From Lachnospiraceae bacterium (GTDB lineage Bacteria; Bacillota; Clostridia; Lachnospirales; Lachnospiraceae), in assembly GCA_022797535.1 (NCBI GenBank), contig JAAWKU010000024.1:1-33834 (forward strand): a DNA stretch of 33,834 bases, in the 5' to 3' direction. The notes beneath the pieces were generated by a model that made no database searches, was not told the DNA's origin, and worked only from the letters and a program-made list of their open reading frames with translations. How positions within the stretch are numbered: the first letter of the stretch is position 1; every line of letters begins with the position of its first letter. The translations under genes were made by a program, and so were the position numbers. This document shows, in pieces, positions 1 through 8,831 of this stretch.

Positions 1-81
1 GAGGGAGGCGATGCGGTGGCATCGTTGACCGACGACAACGCGGCAGATGGAAATTCAGGCAAGTCATTTTGCGAAATGTGA
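1..81 (+). CDS. possible 3' end of an upstream gene (partial)
   Basis: The first frame is open from the window edge to a TGA at 79-81 and encodes about 26 residues, rich in Ala, Asp and Gly, ending in FCEM. It could be the C-terminal end of a gene starting before the window, but the piece is too short for family assignment. A small hairpin (GATGC/GCATC) lies at 10-24. Weakly supported. Confidence 0.25.
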   Translation, partial: EGGDAVASLTDDNAADGNSGKSFCEM

Positions 82-96
82 ACGATACAGTACACT
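69..96 (+). promoter_or_regulatory. possible sigma-A promoter for the amino-acid binding lipoprotein gene
   Basis: TTGCGA at 69-74 and TACACT at 91-96 are separated by 16 bp, which fits a sub-optimal sigma-A promoter. The following gene starts at 117 with AAGGAG just upstream. The boxes overlap the end of the possible upstream reading frame, so this is a modest call. Confidence 0.35.
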
Positions 97-116
97 AGAA
101 TCGTAAGGAGAAGATT

Positions 117-920
117 ATGAAAAAGAAATTGGGATGTTTGCTTTTAACCGGCCTTATGGCGCTGAACCTGGCGGCCTGCGGAAAGGACGGCCAGGATGCC
201 CAGGGGCAGGATCTGCTGCAGCAGATTCAGGACAGGGGCACGCTTACCGTGGCCATGGAGGGCACCTGGGCTCCCTGGACCTATCATGACGAGAATGACA
301 ACCTGGTGGGTTTTGATGTGGAGGTGGCCAGGAAGATCGCCGAAAAACTGGGCGTGGAAGTGAATTTTGTGGAGGGTGAATGGGACGGCCTGTTTGCGGG
401 GCTGGACAGCGGCCGCTATGATATGGTGGTGAACGGTGTGGAGATCACCGACGAGCGGGCGGAGAAATATGATTTCAGCGAGCCCTACGGCTATATCCGC
501 ACAGCGCTGATCGTGGCTGATGACAATGAAGAGATCAAGACCTTTGAGGACTTAAGCGGCAAGACTACCACCAACAGCATGGCCAGCACCTATATGACCC
601 TGGCGGAAAGCTATGGTGCCACTGTGACTCCCGTGGATTCCCTGGACCAGACACTGGACCTGGTCATAGCGGGCAGGGTGGACGCAACCCTCAATGCGGA
701 GGTTTCCTTTTATGACTATATGAATGTGCATCCCGACGCGCCCGTAAAGGTGGCGGCTCTTACCGAGGACGCTTCCCATGTGTCCATCCCCATGCGCAAG
801 GGGGAAGAGGCGGCAAGTTTCCGGGCGGCAGTGGATCAGGCCATCCGGGAACTGAAGGAGTCCGGGGAGCTGGGGGAGATCTCCGTGAAATATTTCGGAA
901 CGGATATCACCAGGGAATAA
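117..920 (+). CDS. amino-acid-type ABC transporter substrate-binding lipoprotein (SBP family 3)
   Basis: A 267-residue secreted lipoprotein. The N-terminus is a basic, hydrophobic signal ending in the lipobox LAAC, with the lipid-modified Cys at residue 21. The mature part follows the family 3 periplasmic-binding pattern: RGTLTVAMEGTWAPWTY, GFDVEVARKIAEKLGV, the EWDGLFAGLDSGRYDMV segment and DFSEPYGYIRTAL. Such proteins bind polar amino acids or related small molecules outside the membrane and hand them to a permease. The start has a good AAGGAG site. No permease or ATPase of this transporter follows; the next gene is an unrelated membrane protein, so partners may lie upstream of the window or elsewhere. 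The ligand cannot be read from the sequence. Confidence 0.9.
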   Translation: MKKKLGCLLLTGLMALNLAACGKDGQDAQGQDLLQQIQDRGTLTVAMEGTWAPWTYHDENDNLVGFDVEVARKIAEKLGVEVNFVEGEWDGLFAGLDSGRYDMVVNGVEITDERAEKYDFSEPYGYIRTALIVADDNEEIKTFEDLSGKTTTNSMASTYMTLAESYGATVTPVDSLDQTLDLVIAGRVDATLNAEVSFYDYMNVHPDAPVKVAALTEDASHVSIPMRKGEEAASFRAAVDQAIRELKESGELGEISVKYFGTDITRE

Positions 921-933
921 CCGGGAGGTCATC

Positions 934-2577
934 TTGGAAGTAAAAAGGAGAAGAAAAATCATATTTGCGGCGGCAACGGGGATCATGGTGGGATTCCTGT
1001 ATGCGGCGGGAAGCCGTCTGGACCGATATGATACCCTGGATCTGCGGGAGGCATCATTCTATCTGAACTGGCTTGTGCTCAGTCTGGTCACGTCACCTGT
1101 TTTATTGGGGATCTGGTGGTTTGCGGACCGGCTGGGGAGAAAAACGGAAAGCAGAGAAGGGGACGGGGGGAATTTTTCTCCCCTTTTCCTGCATCTATTC
1201 TATGTGGCGGTGCTGATGGCCTGTTGGCTTCCGGCGCTGTTTTCCATTCTGCCGGGAGTTTTTTCCTATGATGCCTATGCGGAGTGGGAACAGGTGAAAA
1301 CGGGCATGATTACCGCTCATCACCCGGTGGCCCATGTGCTGCTGGTGGGCGGTCTGCTGGAGGGCTTTTACCGGCTCACTGGCAGTTACAATGTGGGCAT
1401 CTGCGTCTACACCCTGCTGCAGATGTTTCTGGCGGCCAACGCCCTGGCTTATACGGTCCTGTACTTGAAAAAGCGGGGCTTTGGGCGGCGCTGGAGGCTG
1501 GCGGCTCTGGCTTTCTGCGGATTGTCGCCGGTGTTCCAGCTTTTTGCCATCTGTACCACCAAGGATGTATTGTTTACTGCCTGTGAACTATTGCTTATGC
1601 TCTTTATACTGGATATTGCGGAGGACAGAGACCGATTCTTTGGGGAGAAAAAGACCCGGGCCGGCTTTGCGCTGGCAGCGCTGGGCGTTATGATTCTGCG
1701 CAACAACGGACTCTATATTGTGCTGGTGCTGTTGGCGGTTCTGCTCTTTTTCTGCAGGAAATACTGGAGGAGATATGTGCTGCTGGCGGCGGGGATACTG
1801 ATCCTGTATGGAGCCTATGTGGGCCCTCTGTACGCTCTGCTGTCCGTCACCCCCGGAGGGGTGGAGGAGATGCTTCCCGTGCCGATCCAGCAGATGGCCA
1901 GAGTATATCATTATGACCGGGATTCCCTGGATCCCGAAGATCTGGAACTGCTGTACCGGATACTGCCCCAGGAAAATCTGGAGGCTTACAAGCCCACTGT
2001 GGCGGATCCTGTCAAGAGCGGTTTTGACCGGGAGGGCTTTGCCGCCAACCCCAAGGCGTTTTTCAGATTGTGGGTGCGGTGGGGCCTGGAACATCCTCTG
2101 ACTTATATCAATTCCTTTTTGGTGAGTACGGTGGATTTCTGGTATCCCGGAGCCGTGATGGACGGTTATAAGGATCCCTATGGGAGAAGCAGCTATTTTG
2201 ACTACCGGGTGGCAGAGCCGGGGCAGGAGAGGGTGTTGCTGCCGGGGCTCCACGAATTCTATGAAAAACTTTCCTGGGACAAGGAGGCGCAGCGTAAGCC
2301 CCTGGCATTCCTGGTGTTGAGTCCGGGCTGGTATTTCCTTCTGTTTCTGGTGGTGTTTATGTATCTTTGGTGTTATAAAAAGGGGAAGCTGCTGCTCCCC
2401 CTGCTGGTTCCCCTTCTGACCCTGGCTACGGCGCTGCTGGGGCCCATGGCGCTGGTCCGCTATGTGCTGATTTTCTTTTACGGTTTTCCCCTGCTGGCAG
2501 CCCTGTTTTTAAAGCCGGATGCCTTTCCGGGGCAGGGTCGGATCTGCTCCGCTGCAGAGGAAACACAGAGGCGCTGA
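934..2577 (+). CDS. polytopic membrane protein, DUF6020-like
   Basis: A 547-residue integral membrane protein with roughly ten or more hydrophobic segments. The start is TTG at 934, preceded by GGGAGG at 923-928; no nearby ATG fits. The extracytoplasmic stretch PGVFSYDAYAEWEQV followed by THHP-like TAHHPVAHVLL resembles the DUF6020 membrane family, whose members look like GT-C-type glycosyltransferases but lack an assigned reaction. It begins only 13 bp after the binding-protein gene, so the two are probably co-transcribed. It converges with a minus-strand gene ending at 2649; no clear terminator is visible between them. Family assignment is from memory of motif shape; function unknown. Confidence 0.75.
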   Translation: MEVKRRRKIIFAAATGIMVGFLYAAGSRLDRYDTLDLREASFYLNWLVLSLVTSPVLLGIWWFADRLGRKTESREGDGGNFSPLFLHLFYVAVLMACWLPALFSILPGVFSYDAYAEWEQVKTGMITAHHPVAHVLLVGGLLEGFYRLTGSYNVGICVYTLLQMFLAANALAYTVLYLKKRGFGRRWRLAALAFCGLSPVFQLFAICTTKDVLFTACELLLMLFILDIAEDRDRFFGEKKTRAGFALAALGVMILRNNGLYIVLVLLAVLLFFCRKYWRRYVLLAAGILILYGAYVGPLYALLSVTPGGVEEMLPVPIQQMARVYHYDRDSLDPEDLELLYRILPQENLEAYKPTVADPVKSGFDREGFAANPKAFFRLWVRWGLEHPLTYINSFLVSTVDFWYPGAVMDGYKDPYGRSSYFDYRVAEPGQERVLLPGLHEFYEKLSWDKEAQRKPLAFLVLSPGWYFLLFLVVFMYLWCYKKGKLLLPLLVPLLTLATALLGPMALVRYVLIFFYGFPLLAALFLKPDAFPGQGRICSAAEETQRR

Positions 2578-2648
2578 TCTGCTCTCCTCCTCTTTGCTGA
2601 TAGAATCTTAGCCTGGGGAGCTTCGCCGGATATAATGGGGACCACGCA

Positions 2649-4349
2649 TTAGTCTGTCCGGTAGAGGTAGATGGTGATATAGTCGTTGGCGGCGGCAGGC
2701 TCGCTTTGACAGTGTTGCTGCACATAGGAGATCACCCAGGGATCTGTATAGAGCAGTCCCGTATCGCAGACCACGTAGTCCGGCTGTTTTTGCGGATGCA
2801 GTTCAAACCAGGTATATATTTTGTCGTCAAAGGTGGGGGAGCAGATGGTGGAGGGAGTGGCATATTCCAGATCCTTCATCAGGTACAGGTCCGTGTCGGA
2901 ACCCATGTAAAATACCCGGGCCCCGTGGGGCAGCGTCCCAGTGACCAGTTCATAATTGTCCCTGTATCGGATGACGGAAGCGGTGTCCGCAGCCAGCCCC
3001 AGGGCAGGTCCGCGGCGCAGCAGGCTGATTCCGTCCAGCACAGTCTCATGTCGTCCGCCGGTGGTGCGCTGCATATAGCATCTGCCGAACAATAACACAC
3101 ATACCCACAGCACCAGCAGGATTTCCGGCAGGAGCCGGAGCCTGCCGGTGCTTTTTTCCGTCAACTCCTGACTGAGCTGGGGCAGAGAAAGAATGCCCAC
3201 GGCGCAGGGAGCCAGGAAGGGCAGGGACACCAGCAGGGGGTGGTTGGAAAAAAGCAGGATGCCCAGAAAGGCGGCCAGAGGCATCAGCACCAGAAAAGCC
3301 AGGGCAGGGGAAAAAGTTGCCTTCCGTCCCAGGGCGGCGCAGAACAGCAGCATGGGAAGGAAGAAGTATTCCACCATGGGATAATTGGGATAGCTGCGGC
3401 CAAACAGCCAGATACAAACCTGTCCCGCCAGGGTGCAGGCCAACAACAGTTCACTCCACAGCAGGAGGGAAAAGGGTTTATGAGTTCTGCGGCGGCAGAC
3501 TGCCTCCAACAGGAGAGCCGCCAGGGCATAGATCAGGAAGAACAGCAGAATCCGGGCCAGAGACTGGCCGTGTCCCAGCAGCCGCTCCCCCCAGGGCGCG
3601 GAGTGGGAGCCGTCGCTGGCCACGATGGAGATCAGCTTTACCAGTTCTCCCGGAGGTATATAGGACAGCAGCCATGCCACAAAGGCCAGGGCTCCCAGCA
3701 GACATGGAGCCGCCAGACACAGCAGTTCCAGCCACAGAGTGCGGGGGCTGCGGCGGCGATAGCAGATCATACAGACCACGCAGGCGGCGAAAGCCAGTAT
3801 GGTGGAAGGGTAGGACAGCACTTCCAGCGCCAGAAAGCCGCCTGCGAAAATCAGATGGCGCAGAGAGCCCCGGGCCCCGGGCCCTGTATCCGGCCCGTAA
3901 TACCGCAGCAGGCACAGCGCCGCCATCAGCAGACACCATACCTGAATATTGGAGAATTCCGGCAGAAACATGATTTTGGGCAGGGCAAAAAAATAGATGC
4001 AGCAGACCAGAAAGGCATGCTCCCGGCACAGATAACTTTTCATACTCCGATAGAGGCACAGGCCCACGGCGCTGTGCAGCAGCAGGCCGCAGAACCGCAG
4101 ATAAAGCTGTATGCCGGCAGTGGTCCGCAGAATCGCCACATAGGGAGCCATCAACAGCGCGCAAAGCCAACCGGAGGTCTGATGGGGTTCCCATAGATCC
4201 GTCAGAAGCCGGTCTCCCTTCAACAGGCGGAAGGCCATGGACACGGCATATTGCTCGTCGATGTCATAGCCCACCAGAAGGATTTTGCATGCGGTGACGG
4301 CGCACAGAGCCGTCAGGATCAGATATAAGACGCGTTTGCGTGCCTTCAT
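2649..4349 (-). CDS. GT-C-like polytopic membrane protein
   Basis: A 566-residue protein with about ten to twelve hydrophobic helices and a soluble C-terminal tail of about 120 residues. The first loop after helix 1 has YDIDEQYAVSMAFRLLKGD, an acidic patch in the position where GT-C glycosyltransferases (PMT/ArnT superfamily, using polyprenyl-phosphate sugars) carry their catalytic acid. This makes a membrane sugar-transfer role plausible but unproven. The ATG at 4349 has AAAGGAAG about 10 bases upstream. It is the last gene of a minus-strand operon after the genes at 4427-5386 and 5612-6883, which suggests a role in envelope polysaccharide or surface modification. Confidence 0.7.
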   Translation of the reverse strand: MKARKRVLYLILTALCAVTACKILLVGYDIDEQYAVSMAFRLLKGDRLLTDLWEPHQTSGWLCALLMAPYVAILRTTAGIQLYLRFCGLLLHSAVGLCLYRSMKSYLCREHAFLVCCIYFFALPKIMFLPEFSNIQVWCLLMAALCLLRYYGPDTGPGARGSLRHLIFAGGFLALEVLSYPSTILAFAACVVCMICYRRRSPRTLWLELLCLAAPCLLGALAFVAWLLSYIPPGELVKLISIVASDGSHSAPWGERLLGHGQSLARILLFFLIYALAALLLEAVCRRRTHKPFSLLLWSELLLACTLAGQVCIWLFGRSYPNYPMVEYFFLPMLLFCAALGRKATFSPALAFLVLMPLAAFLGILLFSNHPLLVSLPFLAPCAVGILSLPQLSQELTEKSTGRLRLLPEILLVLWVCVLLFGRCYMQRTTGGRHETVLDGISLLRRGPALGLAADTASVIRYRDNYELVTGTLPHGARVFYMGSDTDLYLMKDLEYATPSTICSPTFDDKIYTWFELHPQKQPDYVVCDTGLLYTDPWVISYVQQHCQSEPAAANDYITIYLYRTD

Positions 4350-4426
4350 AGGAGTGCTGCTTCCTTTCCATAAATAAATCTGGCGTGCCCACCGCCGGTT
4401 TGTCTGCCTGCTGCCTGCTCCCTTTC

Positions 4427-5386
4427 CTACAACAGAGCCTGGGCCCGTTCCTGTATGGAGGGGAGGTTCTGCTTTCCGGCATAGTCCGCCACCTGTTTAA
4501 GTGTGTTCTGTCTGTGGGGGGACACTGCCTTGCTGGAGGAACAGTCCAGAAAGGCGGCCAACAGCCCTTCTCCGTCCTCCGTCTCCGAAATACCTGCCAC
4601 AGGGCCCTCGTCCAGCAGGGCTGTAAGCAGGCCGCAGGCGGAGACATAGTCCTTTTCTCCCATGCCATCCTCCAGCCTTTGGCGCAGACCGGATTTCCGG
4701 CAACACTCCAGAGCAGAATAGGCGGGCAGTACCGTATTGTTCCAGCCCTCGGCGAAGAGCCAGTCTGCAATATCCCGGGTCTCCGGTTCCAGGGCCGCCA
4801 CAGCATGGATCCGCCCCCAGCCATGAACGGCTTTTGCGATGCGTAGAATCTCCTGGGCGGAATGGGTCCATCCCGGGGCAATCTGGAGCACATACAGGGT
4901 AAACTCGTCGGACAGGGCCAGGATCCGCAGAGCATTTTTCAAGGGTTCGTTCTGGTCCGAGTCAAAGAGGGCCAGCAGCGCCAGGCCGAACTTCACTTCC
5001 TCCCGGTGGACGCCTTTCAATGCGCATTCCACTGCCAGGCGGTAGATCTCCGGGGGAGGAAGCTGCTGCTGTCGTTCTATCACATAGGGCAGGACTTTGT
5101 TCATGGCCGAAATCATATGTCCCTCCTCTGCCCAGCTGCTCACCAGCCTGCGGGCCTGCTCCGGATCTGTGGGAGCCATGTCCACGGCCTGTTCCAGCAG
5201 GGTTGTATCCTGAGCAGGAACCCCCATGTGATACAGCGCGATACCGTCCAGAGCGCCGTCGGCAAAGCGGGGGGCGCCGGGCTTCGGTTCCTTTTCCAGG
5301 GGAAGGGAATATTCCGGCGGCAGCACTTCCAGCTGGTTCCGTGACCGGCATATATTTTCATAAATAGATTCAGATGTGGTGTTCAT
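4427..5386 (-). CDS. hypothetical helical-repeat cytoplasmic protein
   Basis: A 319-residue protein with no signal peptide or membrane segment. It is acidic and almost entirely helical by appearance, with repeated amphipathic helix pairs such as NALRILALSDEFTLYVLQI, EILRIAKAVHGWGRIHAV and AVAALEPETRDIADWLFAEG. This suggests a HEAT-like or TPR-like solenoid used as a scaffold. I do not recognise the family. The ATG at 5386 has an AAAGGAGA site that overlaps the stop codon (5397-5399) of the reading frame just upstream, implying tight translational coupling. It lies between two membrane-protein genes, so a role supporting an envelope enzyme complex is possible but speculative. Confidence 0.75.
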   Translation of the reverse strand: MNTTSESIYENICRSRNQLEVLPPEYSLPLEKEPKPGAPRFADGALDGIALYHMGVPAQDTTLLEQAVDMAPTDPEQARRLVSSWAEEGHMISAMNKVLPYVIERQQQLPPPEIYRLAVECALKGVHREEVKFGLALLALFDSDQNEPLKNALRILALSDEFTLYVLQIAPGWTHSAQEILRIAKAVHGWGRIHAVAALEPETRDIADWLFAEGWNNTVLPAYSALECCRKSGLRQRLEDGMGEKDYVSACGLLTALLDEGPVAGISETEDGEGLLAAFLDCSSSKAVSPHRQNTLKQVADYAGKQNLPSIQERAQALL

Positions 5387-5396
5387 GTTTTCTCCT

Positions 5397-5582
5397 TTAC
5401 CGTGTAATTATTTTATTCATACAGGGCGTAAGCCCAGTCATCCAATAGGTGCGACACTGCCGCACATCCTCCCGCTGTTCCCGAATTCCGGCGGCGCAGC
5501 CCATGTTGAGCAGATTGAACGTTTTCTCCGTGGGCGCCTGGCCCGTCACCGGGTAAAATCCTCCTTCCAGATACAGCCACAT
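5397..5582 (-). CDS. orphan small reading frame, possible frameshifted tail of the preceding gene
   Basis: This frame encodes 61 residues from the only ATG, but the coding-like sequence begins upstream, near 5619, with no start codon before that ATG. It contains YLEGGFYPVTGQAPTEK and FNLLNMGCAAG, looks like real protein and uses the same GC-rich third positions as the neighbours. The ATG has a poor ribosome site, with only one base between GGGGG and ATG. The stop sits inside the ribosome site of the next gene (ATG at 5386). Either a one-base change ended the upstream membrane-protein gene early, at 5612, or this is a separate small coupled gene or a remnant. Confidence 0.45.
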   Translation of the reverse strand: MWLYLEGGFYPVTGQAPTEKTFNLLNMGCAAGIREQREDVRQCRTYWMTGLTPCMNKIITR

Positions 5583-5611
5583 GCCCCCGATGGTAAAGCG
5601 GGAGAGGTTTC

Positions 5612-6883
5612 TTACTCCTTCTCAGGCGCAAGCGCCATGGCGCATCCCGCGTACACCGCGAACATACAACATGCAAAAATCCGGCAGGTATACTGCCAAT
5701 GCTGTTCGGAATGGTTCTGGGTGACGAAGAACCAGGCAAAGGGATACAGGGCCAGCAGTAAATGGGGGACGGCCTTTTTAAGGTTTTTCCATCTGAGGCC
5801 GTACCTGGCCAGCCGCCACAGCAGCGCGGCCAGCGCGATGAGAGTCAGGATCACATAGCACCAGTTGCCGTAGGGTTGGATATTCTTCCAGAGCACGCTG
5901 AAGAATCCGGCGATTCTGGAATATCCGTCAGCGCTGTAAGTCCTGGTGGTAAGGGTACCCAGGGCGTCCCGGATGGTGGAACTGTCCGTGAGCAGATCCG
6001 CAAGCACCCATTTCATGGCCCACAGTCCCATATATCCCCCGAACCAATGGAGGCTGTGGGTGAGCATTTTACGGATGGCGGCGCCCGTTTCCCGGCCGTG
6101 GAGATATAGAAATACGCACAGAGGGAATCCCAGTGTCACCAGGGGATAGGTCAAAAAGTCAAAATAGGAGGTGGCCATCCCCACAACCAGAAAGAACTGG
6201 CCGTACATTCCTTTTCGGACCAGCAGGGGGTCAAGCCCAAGCTGTGCCAGAAGGGATATGGTCATAACATAGAAGCAGATGCTGAGGGACAGGGAAGCGT
6301 AGGTGCTCACGAAGAACAGAAAGGGGAGAGACAGCAAAAAGCCCATTGCCAGGGGCATGGCATCTCTCCGGCAAAAACCCATCACCACGCATCCGGCCAG
6401 CAGCAGCTGCAGCGCGGAATTCAGAAGCCGTATGGTATTAAAGGATGTAAGCAGCAACAGCGGTTTCAGGATAACCAGATATCCATGCCAGTATCGGGCG
6501 TACTGGACCTCCCGGGGCTGGGGTGTGTTTTCCAGATAGTCCTTCAGAGAATGACCGGGCCACCAGCCGCCTTCCAGCTCATAGGTCTCCGCCCGGTACA
6601 TGTGCAGCACCTGCTCCAGCAGACTGTGGCCCTCTGCCCGGTAAACGGCATGTTCCAGCATCAGACAGTCGGTGAAATTTCCCGTCAATGTGGAGCGGTA
6701 GCCCTCCACGGTGACTTCGTCCTCAAATTCTTTTTCAATCATGGGAAGCGACCAGTAGACATGGTCCTGCATGGGCTCCAGCGGCAGCAAATGTACCAGC
6801 AGAAGGGCGGCAAGCCCCAGAAAGGTACCGGCCAGGACCAGCAGGACATCGTTCCGGATCGTGCGAAGTAAAGGGTTCTTCAT
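5612..6883 (-). CDS. polytopic membrane protein of unknown function
   Basis: About 424 residues with around eight to ten hydrophobic helices and a long first extracytoplasmic loop of roughly 120 residues holding GNFTDCLMLEHAVY and a Trp-rich GGWWPGHSL. The overall shape resembles GT-C-type membrane enzymes, but no catalytic motif is recognised. I prefer the ATG at 6883 because GGAAGG lies 8 bases upstream; GTG at 6892 and ATG at 6889 are also in frame but too close to that site. It is the first gene of a minus-strand operon read from a near-consensus promoter at 6926-6954. The stop at 5612 may be premature, since a coding-like tail continues in another frame to 5397. Confidence 0.7.
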   Translation of the reverse strand: MKNPLLRTIRNDVLLVLAGTFLGLAALLLVHLLPLEPMQDHVYWSLPMIEKEFEDEVTVEGYRSTLTGNFTDCLMLEHAVYRAEGHSLLEQVLHMYRAETYELEGGWWPGHSLKDYLENTPQPREVQYARYWHGYLVILKPLLLLTSFNTIRLLNSALQLLLAGCVVMGFCRRDAMPLAMGFLLSLPFLFFVSTYASLSLSICFYVMTISLLAQLGLDPLLVRKGMYGQFFLVVGMATSYFDFLTYPLVTLGFPLCVFLYLHGRETGAAIRKMLTHSLHWFGGYMGLWAMKWVLADLLTDSSTIRDALGTLTTRTYSADGYSRIAGFFSVLWKNIQPYGNWCYVILTLIALAALLWRLARYGLRWKNLKKAVPHLLLALYPFAWFFVTQNHSEQHWQYTCRIFACCMFAVYAGCAMALAPEKE

Positions 6884-6925
6884 TGGCATCACCTTCCATA
6901 ATCACAGATTTTTTGGTTCGGTAAC

Positions 6926-6954
6926 ATTATATCCGATTTGCCGGAAATTGTCCA
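6926..6954 (-). promoter_or_regulatory. sigma-A promoter of the minus-strand membrane-protein operon
   Basis: On the minus strand TGGACA (6949-6954) and TATAAT (6926-6931) are separated by exactly 17 bp. It lies 40 bases upstream of the operon start and is divergent from the esterase promoter at 6979-7008. Confidence 0.75.
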
Positions 6955-6978
6955 CCTTTTGCCACTGGGAGGAAAAAG

Positions 6979-7008
6979 TTGCGTATGGATTCGGCGAGAT
7001 GATATAAT
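6979..7008 (+). promoter_or_regulatory. sigma-A promoter of the SGNH esterase gene
   Basis: TTGCGT (6979-6984) and a perfect TATAAT (7003-7008) are separated by 18 bp. The start codon at 7051 lies 43 bases after the -10 box, with AAAGGAGG at 7035-7042. Confidence 0.65.
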
Positions 7009-7050
7009 TAAACAGGGAAAATATGATTTTGAACAAAGGAGGCATGGATT

Positions 7051-8436
7051 ATGAGAGATTGGAGCAAAAGTAAATATGGGGGCAGGGCCGGAGGTATTTT
7101 ACTAAGTCTCTGTATGATGGTGACGCTGGCTGGCTGCGCCGCTCCGGGCCGGGAAGATCCGGCGGGGCAGGGGATAGAGGCCCCCGGCGCCTCCCTCAGG
7201 GAGGAGAATGGGAGCCCGGAAGTCCCGGAAGAGGGGAATCAGGGAACGGAATTCCGGGAGGAGGGAACTGCCCAGGCTCAGGACGGCGAGGAGAGGCAGG
7301 CCCCGGCGGAGGATCCTGTGCCCCTGCCTTCGGACTATGTGACGGAGGAGATGTATGAGCGGGCCGTGGCCTTCCTGCAGGGAGACCTGACCCGTCTGGC
7401 CGCCGTGATGCGCAGGGCCCGGGCCGGGGAGGACATTACCGTGGGCGTGATCGGAGGCTCCATAACCGAGGGATACAGTGCCAGCAACCGGGCCAGGACT
7501 TCCTATGCCTGCAATATGCGGAACTGGTGGCAGGAGAGGTTTCCGGACATCACAGTGGAGTACGTGAATGCGGGTATCGGCGGCACCAGTTCCTACCTGG
7601 GCGTGCACCGGGTGCAGGAGGATCTGCTGGAGCAGGAGCCGGATTTTGTGATCGTGGAGTTTTCCGTCAATGATGGCAACAATCAATTTTTCAAGATCAG
7701 CTATGACAATTTGCTGCGCCGCATCCTTCTGGACGAAAATGACCCGGCGCTGCTGTTGCTGTTCACCACCCAGGAGAACGGTACCAGCGCCCAGACCAAT
7801 GACGCGCTGCTGGGCTTTGGTTATGGACTGCCCATGATCAGTTACGGCAACGCGGTGCTGCCCTCCATCGAAGCGGGAGAATTTGCCTGGAAGGATATCT
7901 CCCCGGACAATATACATCCCAATGACCGGGGACATGCTATCATAGGAGAACTGCTCTACCGCTACCTCAACGATGTTTACGCCAGGCTGGATGAGATTTC
8001 GGAGGAAGTGACTCCCTTTACGGCAAAGGCCCAGACCAAGGAGCGTTATCTGAAGGGCAGGGTGTTGGACGGTGCCGATCTGTCCCCGGTGGAGGCGGGA
8101 AGTTTTACGGAGCAGGTGGAAAACGGGTATTTTCCTTATGAATATTACTGGCACACCAAAGGCGGCGGGGAAGCCATTGTGTTTGAAATAGAGGCTGCCA
8201 ATATCGGGATGCTGTACCAGCGGGACGTGGACCCTGCTTTCGGGCAGTATGACGTCTATATTGATGGGATACCGATGCGTACTCTGGACGGATATTTTGA
8301 AGGAGGCTGGGGCAATTCCATGGAGGCGGTGGAGCTCTATGTCTCCGATGAAGCTGCCCTGCACAGGGTGGAAGTACGGAAAAACCCGGATTCTACAGGA
8401 GATTTGTTTACCATTCTCTGCTGGCTGGTTTCCTGA
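7051..8436 (+). CDS. secreted SGNH/GDSL-family esterase lipoprotein
   Basis: A 461-residue surface lipoprotein, probably a carbohydrate esterase (deacetylase). The signal peptide ends in the lipobox LAGC, Cys29, followed by a Glu/Pro/Gly-rich linker to about residue 95. The SGNH catalytic domain spans about 125-310: nucleophile Ser137 in GGSITEG, the glycine block NAGIGG near 173-178, Asn207 in FSVND, and Asp286 and His289 in DNIHPND. A C-terminal beta-rich module (about 320-461) may be a binding domain. Its position before a GH26/GH130 locus suggests removal of acetyl groups from mannan, a role known for other SGNH families (CE2, CE17) in mannan loci of gut Firmicutes. The exact CE family and substrate are not certain. 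Confidence 0.85.
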   Translation: MRDWSKSKYGGRAGGILLSLCMMVTLAGCAAPGREDPAGQGIEAPGASLREENGSPEVPEEGNQGTEFREEGTAQAQDGEERQAPAEDPVPLPSDYVTEEMYERAVAFLQGDLTRLAAVMRRARAGEDITVGVIGGSITEGYSASNRARTSYACNMRNWWQERFPDITVEYVNAGIGGTSSYLGVHRVQEDLLEQEPDFVIVEFSVNDGNNQFFKISYDNLLRRILLDENDPALLLLFTTQENGTSAQTNDALLGFGYGLPMISYGNAVLPSIEAGEFAWKDISPDNIHPNDRGHAIIGELLYRYLNDVYARLDEISEEVTPFTAKAQTKERYLKGRVLDGADLSPVEAGSFTEQVENGYFPYEYYWHTKGGGEAIVFEIEAANIGMLYQRDVDPAFGQYDVYIDGIPMRTLDGYFEGGWGNSMEAVELYVSDEAALHRVEVRKNPDSTGDLFTILCWLVS

Positions 8437-8463
8437 GGGGGCAGAGAAGATATGACAGCCTGC

Positions 8464-8510
8464 ATCACCGGCGTCGTTGGGACGAATGGCGTTCTTACGG
8501 CGCCGGTGAT
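8464..8510 (+). other. inverted repeat, possible weak terminator after the esterase gene
   Basis: A 14-bp stem with one G.U pair joins 8464-8477 with 8497-8510 around a 19-base loop. It starts 27 bases after the esterase stop. No run of T follows, so intrinsic termination is uncertain. Confidence 0.4.
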
Positions 8511-8802
8511 TGGCAGCGGATTTTCACAGAAAGATTCTGATGTAGCATTTTGATGCTGTATTCTGATGCGGCGCTCTGTCGCAGTACATTCATTATTAGC
8601 TAAAAAATATTTAATTTAATTAATTAAAAAAGCTAATTCTATAGTAAAAATCATCCCGCGGGCTCGGGCACACAATCCAAACTACAGAATTACGTATATA
8701 TTTCTATGGATACTATGATGAAAAGCCAAGAAATGGTTTTGTACATACTATACAATTTCAATATATAAAAATAGGTTAAACTGACAAAATGCATAAATGG
8801 TA

Positions 8803-8831
8803 TTGCAGTTTGCTGGCAGCTATAGTACAAT
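8803..8831 (+). promoter_or_regulatory. sigma-A promoter of the GH26 operon
   Basis: TTGCAG (8803-8808) and TACAAT (8826-8831) are separated by 17 bp, and the GH26 start codon follows 53 bases after the -10 box. This probably drives the long operon to 27496. Confidence 0.65.

Noticed and set aside
3240..4196. A 318-codon plus-strand frame rich in Gln
   Set aside because: It is the complement of the membrane-protein gene at 2649-4349; the Gln-rich composition is the shadow of Leu-rich helices.
8594..8636. Terminator from the ATTAGCT/AGCTAAT inverted repeat
   Set aside because: Only 7 bp pair around a long A/T-rich loop that does not fold further; the stem would be too weak, and it is better read as ordinary AT-rich promoter DNA.
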